This document shows, one piece after another, positions 57,889 to 64,000 of a stretch of 64,000 bases of DNA. Made by a program: the position numbers and the translations under genes. Origin of the DNA: Mycobacterium sp. 852014-50255_SCH5639931 (GTDB lineage: Bacteria; Actinomycetota; Actinomycetes; Mycobacteriales; Mycobacteriaceae); NCBI RefSeq assembly GCF_001665605.1, contig NZ_LZSV01000016.1, positions 248,001 through 312,000 of the forward strand, in the 5' to 3' direction. The notes under the pieces are model-generated. The model saw only the letters and a program-made list of their open reading frames with translations, did not search any database and was not told the origin of the DNA. Position 1 is the stretch's first letter; every line of letters begins with the position of its first letter.

Positions 57889-59256
57889 GTGACCGCTGAT
57901 GTCCTGGCCGAGCTCATCGCCGGCCTGCCCGACGGCATGGTCGTCACCGACCCGACCGTGACCGAGGGCTACCGCCAGGACCGCGCGTTCGACCCGTCGG
58001 CCGGCAAACCGTTGGCCGTGGTCCGGCCGCGGTGCACCGAGGACGTGCAAACCGTGTTGCGCTGGGCATGTGCTCACGCGGTTCCGGTGGTGACCCGGGG
58101 CGCCGGCAGCGGCCTGTCCGGTGGGGCGACGGCGCTGGACAACGGGATCGTCCTGTCGACGGAGAAGATGCGCGACATCACCGTCGACCCGGTCACCCGC
58201 ACCGCGGTGTGCCAGCCGGGTTTGTTCAACGCCGAGGTCAAGAAGGCCGCCGCCGAGCACGGCCTGTGGTATCCCCCCGATCCGTCGTCGTTCGAGATCT
58301 GCAGCATCGGCGGCAACATCGCCACTAACGCCGGCGGCTTGTGTTGCGTCAAGTACGGCGTCACCACCGACTATGTGCTGGGGATGCAGGTGGTGCTGGC
58401 CGACGGCACGGCGGTCCGGCTCGGCGGCCCGCGGCTCAAGGACGTCGCGGGGCTGTCGCTGACGAAGCTTTTCGTCGGCAGCGAAGGCACCCTGGGCGTC
58501 GTCACCGAGGTAACGCTGCGCCTGGTGCCCAAGCAGAACGCGTCCAGCATCGTGGTGGCCGGCTTCGCCACGGTCGAGGCGGCGGTCGAGGCGGTGCTCG
58601 GGGTCACCGCGCGGTTGCGCCCGTCGATGCTGGAGTTCATGGATTCGGTGGCCATCAACGCCGTCGAGGACACCTTGCGCATGGACCTGGACCGGGGGGC
58701 GGCCGCGATGCTGGTGGCCGGGTCCGACGAACGCGGCGGGGCCGGCAGCGAAGACGCCCAGATCATGGCCGCGGTGTTCGCCGAACACGGTGCGACGGAG
58801 GTGTTTTCGACCGACGACCCCGACGAGGGCGAAGCGTTCGTGGCCGCCCGCCGGTTCTGCATCCCCGCGGTGGAGGCGAAGGGATCGCTACTGCTCGAGG
58901 ATGTCGGGGTCCCGCTCCCGGCGCTGGGCAGACTGGTCACCGGCATCGCGCGCATCGCCGCCGAGCGTGACCTGACCATCTCGGTGATCGCCCACGCCGG
59001 TGACGGCAACACCCACCCGTTGATCGTGTACGACCCCGCGGACGCTGCGATGACCGAGCGGGCCCATCTCGCCTTCGGCGAGATCATGGATCTGGCCGTC
59101 GGGCTCGGCGGGACGATCACCGGCGAGCACGGCGTCGGCCGGTTGAAGCGGCCGTGGCTGGCCAGCTATCTCGGGCCCGAGGTGATGGACCTCAACCGGC
59201 GGATCAAGCAGGCCCTGGACCCGCGGGGCATCCTCAACCCGGGCGCGGGGATCTAG
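57889..59256 (+). CDS. FAD-linked oxidase (GlcD/D-lactate dehydrogenase-like)
   Basis: A 455-residue VAO/PCMH-type FAD oxidase (counterpart of Rv1257c). FAD-binding sites are PVVTRGAGSGLSGGATAL (~65-82) and CSIGGNIATNAGGLCCVKYG, and the C-terminal HAGDGNTHP and GTITGEHGVGRLKRPWL are typical of GlcD and D-2-hydroxyacid dehydrogenases. It probably oxidises a 2-hydroxy acid such as glycolate or lactate. GTG start follows TAGGAT by 6 bases (leaderless form). Next downstream is the cyp130/tetR pair. Confidence 0.9.
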   Translation: MTADVLAELIAGLPDGMVVTDPTVTEGYRQDRAFDPSAGKPLAVVRPRCTEDVQTVLRWACAHAVPVVTRGAGSGLSGGATALDNGIVLSTEKMRDITVDPVTRTAVCQPGLFNAEVKKAAAEHGLWYPPDPSSFEICSIGGNIATNAGGLCCVKYGVTTDYVLGMQVVLADGTAVRLGGPRLKDVAGLSLTKLFVGSEGTLGVVTEVTLRLVPKQNASSIVVAGFATVEAAVEAVLGVTARLRPSMLEFMDSVAINAVEDTLRMDLDRGAAAMLVAGSDERGGAGSEDAQIMAAVFAEHGATEVFSTDDPDEGEAFVAARRFCIPAVEAKGSLLLEDVGVPLPALGRLVTGIARIAAERDLTISVIAHAGDGNTHPLIVYDPADAAMTERAHLAFGEIMDLAVGLGGTITGEHGVGRLKRPWLASYLGPEVMDLNRRIKQALDPRGILNPGAGI

Positions 59257-59360
59257 TTCTCTACTCATCGCCCGGCGGGCCGGGCGGTCGATGTCGACTG
59301 CCCTGCTGGCCGGGCACTCGGCGGTAGGGCAGTTGACATTACCCCACGACTGTCGTACGA

Positions 59361-59388
59361 ATGAGACATGGTCACGGTTATGTCTCAT
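59361..59388 (+). promoter_or_regulatory. Perfect 9-bp inverted repeat over cyp130 start codons
   Basis: ATGAGACAT (59361-59369) and ATGTCTCAT (59380-59388) form a perfect inverted repeat with a 10-bp spacer. It contains both the ATG at 59368 and the in-frame ATG at 59380. A TetR-family operator is likely, and tetR lies just downstream. As RNA it would form a hairpin hiding the start. Confidence 0.55.
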
Positions 59389-60609
59389 AACGCACCGGTC
59401 AAGTTCGAGCTGGCGACCGCCGACACCTGGCGGGATCCGTGGCCGATGTACCGCGCGCTTCGCGACCACGATCCGGTGCACCACGTCGTGCCGGCCAAGC
59501 GGCCCGACCATGACTACTACGTGCTGTCCCGGCACGCCGACGTGTGGGCCGCCGCCCGTGACCACGAGACGTTTTCCTCCGCGCAGGGATTGACCGTCAA
59601 TTACGGCGACCTGGAAATGATTGGGCTGCAGGACAATCCACCGTTTGTTATGCAGGATCCACCGGTGCACACCGAGTTTCGGAAACTGGTGTCGCGCGGC
59701 TTCACTCCCCGACAGGTGGAGGCGGTGGAGCCCAAGGTGCGCGAGTTCGTCGTCGAGCGCATCGAGCGGCTGCGCGCGAACGGCGGCGGCGACATCGTCA
59801 CCGAGCTGTTCAAACCGCTGCCCTCGATGGTGGTGGCGCACTATCTCGGTGTGCCCGAGGAAGATCGGGCACAATTCGACGGCTGGACCGAGGCCATCGT
59901 GGCGGGAAACACGGCGGACGGCGGGATCGGTGCGGCGCTGGAAACGGTGGGTGATGCGGTCGGGTCGATGATGGCCTACTTCACCGCCTTGATCGAGCGC
60001 CGCCGGACCGAGCCCGAGGACGACACCATCTCGCACCTGGTGGCCGCCGGCGTGGGCGCCGACGGTGATATCGCCGGCACACTGTCGGTGCTGGCGTTCA
60101 CGTTCACCATGGTCACCGGCGGCAACGACACCACCACCGGAATGCTCGGCGGCTCAATGCCTTTGCTGCATCAACGCCCCGACCAGCGCCGGCTGCTTGC
60201 CGATGATCTGGGGCTGATCCCCGACGCGGTCGAGGAGTTGCTCCGGCTGACCTCGCCGGTGCAGGGATTGGCCCGCACGACCACCCGCGACGTGACGATC
60301 GGCGACACCACCATCCCCGCCGGTCGCAAAGTGTTCCTGCTGTATGGGTCGGCCAACCGCGACGAGCGCCAATATGGTCCGGACGCCGGCGAACTCGACG
60401 TGACGCGACGCCCGCGCAACATCATGACCTTCAGCCACGGCGCGCACCACTGCCTGGGCGCGGCGGCGGCGCGGATGCAATCCCGGGTCGCCCTGACCGA
60501 ACTGCTCACCCGCTGCCCGGATTTCGAGGTCGACGAGTCCGCGGTCGTCTGGTCGGGGGGAAGCTACGTGCGGCGCCCACTGTCGGTACCGATCCGGGTG
60601 AAGCGCTGA
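59368..60609 (+). CDS. cyp130: Cytochrome P450 CYP130
   Basis: A 413-residue P450 (counterpart of Rv1256c, 405 residues). The I-helix is TMVTGGNDTTTG, the ExxR motif is EELLR and the heme-binding motif is FSHGAHHCLGA with the Cys at ~361. Substrate unknown; in M. tuberculosis CYP130 binds azole drugs. The start ATG at 59368 or 59380 cannot be told apart. The stop overlaps the start of the tetR gene (TGATG), so the two are translationally coupled. Confidence 0.92.
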   Translation: MVTVMSHNAPVKFELATADTWRDPWPMYRALRDHDPVHHVVPAKRPDHDYYVLSRHADVWAAARDHETFSSAQGLTVNYGDLEMIGLQDNPPFVMQDPPVHTEFRKLVSRGFTPRQVEAVEPKVREFVVERIERLRANGGGDIVTELFKPLPSMVVAHYLGVPEEDRAQFDGWTEAIVAGNTADGGIGAALETVGDAVGSMMAYFTALIERRRTEPEDDTISHLVAAGVGADGDIAGTLSVLAFTFTMVTGGNDTTTGMLGGSMPLLHQRPDQRRLLADDLGLIPDAVEELLRLTSPVQGLARTTTRDVTIGDTTIPAGRKVFLLYGSANRDERQYGPDAGELDVTRRPRNIMTFSHGAHHCLGAAAARMQSRVALTELLTRCPDFEVDESAVVWSGGSYVRRPLSVPIRVKR

Positions 60610-61187
60610 TGCCGAACGACTGGCTGGGCACGCACCGCACCGAAGCGGCCGCGGACCGGATCCTCGACGCGGCCGAGCAGCTCTATACCGAGCGCGACCA
60701 GGCTTCGATCGGCATGAACGACATCGCCAGGGCCGCCGGCTGTTCCCGCGCGACGCTGTACCGGTACTTCGAGAACCGCGAGGCGCTGCGAACCGCCTAC
60801 GTGCACCGCGAAACCCGTCGGCTCAGCCGCGCGATCAAGGAGCAGATCGGCGGCATCGACGATCCCCGGGAACGGCTCGTCGCGAGCATCACCGCCACGC
60901 TGCGGATGGTTCGCGGCAGCCGCGCGTTGGCGTCGTGGTTCGCCATCACCCGGCCTCCGATCGGCGCCGAGGTGGCCGGGCAGTCCGAGGTGATCACCGC
61001 CCTCGCGGCCGCGTTCGTCGGCTCACTCGGGCCGGAAGATGCCGCCGTGGTGGAGCGCCGGGCGCGCTGGGTGGTGCGAGTGATCACTTCGCTGCTGCAG
61101 TTCCCGGGCCGAGACGACGCCGACGAGCGGGCGATGATCGAAGAGTTCGTCGTGCCGATCGTCACGCCGGTTTCCGCCCGGCGCTAG
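60609..61187 (+). CDS. TetR-family transcription regulator
   Basis: A 192-residue TetR-type repressor (counterpart of Rv1255c). The N-terminal helix-turn-helix is ASIGMNDIARAAGCSRATLYRYFENREALR (~32-61). The C-terminal ligand domain is helical with an Arg-rich second half. It is coupled to cyp130 and likely represses it through the inverted repeat at 59361-59388 (inference). Confidence 0.9.
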   Translation: MPNDWLGTHRTEAAADRILDAAEQLYTERDQASIGMNDIARAAGCSRATLYRYFENREALRTAYVHRETRRLSRAIKEQIGGIDDPRERLVASITATLRMVRGSRALASWFAITRPPIGAEVAGQSEVITALAAAFVGSLGPEDAAVVERRARWVVRVITSLLQFPGRDDADERAMIEEFVVPIVTPVSARR

Positions 61188-61203
61188 GCGGCCGTTTCGT
61201 CAG

Positions 61204-61223
61204 ACCGGGACCCGACGACCCGG
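61204..61223. terminator. Weak hairpin between convergent genes
   Basis: CCGGG (61205-61209) / CCCGG (61219-61223) with a 9-base loop, between tetR and the acyltransferase gene stops. It is short, so it is a weak candidate. Confidence 0.3.
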
Positions 61224-61227
61224 GCGC

Positions 61228-62367
61228 TCAGGTCCGCACGCGCGTGAAGCGGTGCAGCAGCCAGGCCAAGGGGATGGTCAGCGCCATCGTCGCGATGAAG
61301 AGGCCCAGCATCGAGCCGGTGTAGACGTGGGCTCGGACGACGTAGACCATGGCGAATTCCATGGTGATCAGGTGGATGAGGAAGATTTCGTAGGAGATCT
61401 CCCCCAGCCACACCATTGGCCGCGTCGCCAGCAGCCGCCAGTACCAGCCTTGGTCCCCCAGGGCCAGCGGCGCCACCGCGAGCGCGGAGATCACGGCGTA
61501 GAAGCACGTCTTGAACAGGGCCTCGCTCAGCGTCGCAGGCGACGTGGTGGGCGCGCCGGCGATGGGAGTCGAGACGATGAAGTAGCAGATCGTGGCCAGC
61601 GGTATGGCCACGAACGCGTAGCCGCGCACGCGCATCGCCTGCAGCACGGCCAGCAGCATCCCGGCGAGGAACCAGGCAAGGTAGGTGGGCAGCCAGAGCC
61701 GCGCGCCGTCGGGGAACCAGTGATCGGTGTGCACGAGGATCAGCCAGGCCGGGCTGATCAGCGTCAGCGCGGCCAGTGCACCCAGCAGCAACCTCGGCTG
61801 CCACCGCCGCCGGCAGACGAGCACCAACAGCAGGTATGCCAGCAACGGGAGCAGCAGGTAGAAGGACGCCTCAACCGCGAGGCTCCACATCTGAGTCAGG
61901 CCCTGATGCAGGTACTTCCCCAGGTAGCCGTTGCAGTAGATCTGCGTCAGCGTCAAGTTGCGCACCAGGCCGAGCCACGTGTGCCCGGGGTTGGGTCCCG
62001 CCTCGCGGAAGTGGTACAGCACGTAGGCGAACAGCACGGTGATGACGTAGGCCGGCATGATGCGCCGAACCCGATGCCACGCATAGCGACTCAGCGACGG
62101 TGGCGGCCCGCCGGTGGCGGCTGATTTCAGCCAAGGCCGGAACAGCAGGAAGCCGGAGAGCACGAAGAAGATCGGCACGCCGATCTCCATCCGGGAGCCA
62201 ACCAGGCCCCAATAGCCGTGGGTGTACTTACCGGTGGTGTAGGCCGCGTGGGTTCCGACGACGAGAAGGGCAGCGACGGCACGGATTCCGGTCAGGGAGG
62301 CGACCCGGTCGACGTGGGCGGTCTGCTCGAGTCCGCCCTGGGCGTCTTGTTCTTCGGACAGGGTCAT
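61228..62367 (-). CDS. Acyltransferase 3 family membrane protein
   Basis: A 379-residue integral membrane acyltransferase (counterpart of Rv1254) with ~10 helices. Conserved motifs are SLTGIRAVAALLVVGTHAA near the N-terminus and GVPIFFVLSGFLLFRPWL, typical of OafA/NodX-type O-acyltransferases. It probably acylates a cell-envelope sugar or lipid. The ATG overlaps the deaD stop by four bases, so it is the downstream gene of a deaD-acyltransferase operon. Confidence 0.9.
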   Translation of the reverse strand: MTLSEEQDAQGGLEQTAHVDRVASLTGIRAVAALLVVGTHAAYTTGKYTHGYWGLVGSRMEIGVPIFFVLSGFLLFRPWLKSAATGGPPPSLSRYAWHRVRRIMPAYVITVLFAYVLYHFREAGPNPGHTWLGLVRNLTLTQIYCNGYLGKYLHQGLTQMWSLAVEASFYLLLPLLAYLLLVLVCRRRWQPRLLLGALAALTLISPAWLILVHTDHWFPDGARLWLPTYLAWFLAGMLLAVLQAMRVRGYAFVAIPLATICYFIVSTPIAGAPTTSPATLSEALFKTCFYAVISALAVAPLALGDQGWYWRLLATRPMVWLGEISYEIFLIHLITMEFAMVYVVRAHVYTGSMLGLFIATMALTIPLAWLLHRFTRVRT

Positions 62368-64000
62368 CCGGTGTGTTTCCTGCGCGGCTTTCCGCCGTCC
62401 CGGCTGCGGGGCTTGGTCGCCGACCGGTCCGGCTGAAGGTTGATCAGCACTCCCGAGATGCGGGTGTGCTCGAGTTTTTTCAGCGTCGACTTGGGCAGCT
62501 TGGCCGGCAACTCCACCAGCGAGAAGTCCGGGCCGATCGCAATGTGGCCGAAATCGCTTCGATGCAGGCCGCCCTCGTTGGCGATGGCGCCGACGATCGA
62601 GCCGGGGCCGATCTTGTGTCGCTTGCCCACCGCGATGCGGTAGGTGGTGAAAGGTTTAGTCTGCCTTGGCTTTTCGGGACGCTCGCGATGTTCGGTGTGC
62701 CGCTCGCGCCGCTCGCGCGGCGGCTCGGGCGACATGAGAAACTCTTCGCCGTCGCGGGACTGTAGCGCCAGGGCCGCGGCTATGTCGGCCAATGGGACAT
62801 CATGCTCGCGTTCGTAGTCCTCGACCAGCTTGCGGAACAGCTCGATTCCCGGACGGCCCAGCGCAGTGGTGATGGAATCGGCGAACTTCACCACCCGCTG
62901 GGCATTGACGTCCTCGACGGTGGGCAGCTCGGCCTCGGTGAGCGTTTGCCGCGTCGCCTTTTCAATCGCCCTGAGCAGGTGGCGCTCTCGCGGGGAGACG
63001 AACAGCAGAGCGGTTCCCGAGCGCCCGGCCCGGCCGGTGCGTCCGATGCGGTGCACGTAGGACTCCGTGTCGTGCGGGATGTCGTAGTTGAGGACGTGCG
63101 ATATCCGCTCCACATCCAGCCCGCGCGCGGCCACGTCGGTGGCGACCAGGATGTCGATGCCACCGTCCTTCAGCGCGGCGACGGTCCGCTCCCGCTGGCC
63201 CTGTGGAATGTCACCGTTGATGGCGGCCGCGGAAAAGCCTCGGGCCCTTAGCTTTTCCGCGACTTCCTCGGTGGCCTGCTTGGTGCGCACGAAGACGATC
63301 ATCGCCTCGAACGGCTCGACTTCCAACACCCGGGTCAGCGCGTCCATCTTGCGCGGACCGGCGACCTGGATGTAGCGCTGTGAAATGTTCTCCGCGGTAG
63401 CGGTTTTCGCCTTGGTGGTGACCTCGAGCGGATCGTGCAGGTACTTGGTGGTGAGCTTGCGGATCGCCGCCGGCATGGTCGCCGAGAAGAGGGCGACCTG
63501 TTTGTACTCGGGGGTGTCGGCCAGGATGCGTTCGACGTCCTCGGCGAAGCCCATGGTGAGCATCTCGTCGGCCTCGTCGAGCACCAGGTAGTCGACGTGC
63601 GACAGGTCCAGTGTCCCGCGTTCGAGATGGTCGATCACCCGGCCGGGGGTACCGACCACCACCTGGGCGCCGCGCCGCAGCCCGGCCAGCTGAACCGTGT
63701 AGGAGGAACCGCCGTAGATCGGCAGCACGTTGATCTTCGGGAGGTGGGCCCCGTAACGGCTGAACGCCTCGGCCACCTGCAGCGCCAGCTCCCGGGTGGG
63801 GGCCAGCACCAGCGCCTGCGTCGCCCTGCTGGTGGCGTCGATCTTGGACAGGATCGGGATCGCGAACGCCGCGGTCTTGCCGGTGCCGGTCTGCGCCAGC
63901 CCGACCACGTCCGAGCCCTCCATCAGCGCCGGAATCGTCGCCGCTTGGATGCCCGTGGGTGACTCGTAGCCGACGTCGGCGATCGCCCGCAGGACCGAGG
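62364..64000 (-). CDS. deaD: DEAD-box RNA helicase DeaD/CsdA (5' end outside window)
   Basis: The visible 545 codons contain the helicase core and C-terminal RNA-binding domain (counterpart of Rv1253). The Q-motif region is YESPTGIQAATIPAL, motif I is AQTGTGKTAAF, followed by APTRELALQV, motif II DEADEM, SATMP, and motif VI HRIGRTGRAG. The C-terminus (FTTYRIAVGKRHKIGPGSIVG...SGVLINLQPDRS) is a DbpA-type RNA-binding domain. It unwinds structured RNA and assists ribosome assembly or cold adaptation. The first ATG-like codon at 63923 is internal; the true start is past base 64000. Confidence 0.96.
   Translation of the reverse strand, partial: SVLRAIADVGYESPTGIQAATIPALMEGSDVVGLAQTGTGKTAAFAIPILSKIDATSRATQALVLAPTRELALQVAEAFSRYGAHLPKINVLPIYGGSSYTVQLAGLRRGAQVVVGTPGRVIDHLERGTLDLSHVDYLVLDEADEMLTMGFAEDVERILADTPEYKQVALFSATMPAAIRKLTTKYLHDPLEVTTKAKTATAENISQRYIQVAGPRKMDALTRVLEVEPFEAMIVFVRTKQATEEVAEKLRARGFSAAAINGDIPQGQRERTVAALKDGGIDILVATDVAARGLDVERISHVLNYDIPHDTESYVHRIGRTGRAGRSGTALLFVSPRERHLLRAIEKATRQTLTEAELPTVEDVNAQRVVKFADSITTALGRPGIELFRKLVEDYEREHDVPLADIAAALALQSRDGEEFLMSPEPPRERRERHTEHRERPEKPRQTKPFTTYRIAVGKRHKIGPGSIVGAIANEGGLHRSDFGHIAIGPDFSLVELPAKLPKSTLKKLEHTRISGVLINLQPDRSATKPRSRDGGKPRRKHTG

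Overview
The window is chromosomal DNA of a high-GC actinomycete, almost certainly a slow-growing non-tuberculous Mycobacterium. Gene content and order follow the M. tuberculosis block Rv1297 (rho) down to Rv1253 (deaD), read in the opposite direction. The species cannot be fixed from the sequence alone. No IS element, CRISPR array or rRNA was seen. One tRNA (Arg, CCG) is present.

Layout. 1-7716: rho (5' part) with a long leader, then a tightly packed minus-strand operon argS-lysA-thrA-thrC-thrB for arginyl-tRNA charging and aspartate-family amino acid synthesis. 7717-13270: tRNA-Arg, a frameshifted phage integrase remnant beside it, and a small accessory cluster (condensation-domain/GNAT fusion, two alpha/beta hydrolases, a Ddn-type protein, a secreted M15-like protein) that looks like a decayed island inserted next to the tRNA. 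13282-19897: secreted proteins, a Nudix hydrolase, a TPR protein, a K+ channel with two RCK domains, an F420-type oxidoreductase and two VOC proteins. 19919-29889: Rrf2 regulator, cysDN(C) sulfate activation, carbonic anhydrase and the oppBCDA oligopeptide importer. 29876-36776: S33 peptidase, an SbcCD/YhaNO-like nuclease-ATPase pair, a SixA-like phosphatase, and lipoproteins LprC and LprB. 36949-43846: a heterodimeric ABC exporter, then EmbR and PknH. 43883-48849: an Rv1265-position protein, the Rv1264-type pH-sensing adenylate cyclase, a hypoxanthine-DNA-glycosylase-like enzyme, amidase, HIT hydrolase and a Ddn-like protein. 48941-53882: a 1301-residue duplicated GGDEF/EAL membrane protein and a luciferase-like oxidoreductase, placed where M. 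tuberculosis has neither. 53924-64000: FAD monooxygenase, UdgB, Tap-type efflux pump, SHOCT protein, FAD-linked oxidase, CYP130 with its TetR neighbour, an acyltransferase and DeaD (5' end outside the window).

The most notable signals are: (1) the second-messenger protein, which is visibly an internal tandem duplication in which one GGDEF is intact, the other has lost its active site but kept an I-site, and the EAL is intact; (2) the island at tRNA-Arg; (3) a condensation-fold domain fused to a GNAT domain; (4) a 55-56 bp hairpin-forming repeat that sits twice in tandem at two separate convergent gene ends and supplies a stop codon at each; (5) a perfect 9-bp inverted repeat spanning the start codons of cyp130; and (6) an ABC exporter pair whose two ATP sites are predictably asymmetric. 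Gene identities rest on recognised motifs and remembered M. tuberculosis synteny. No search was run.
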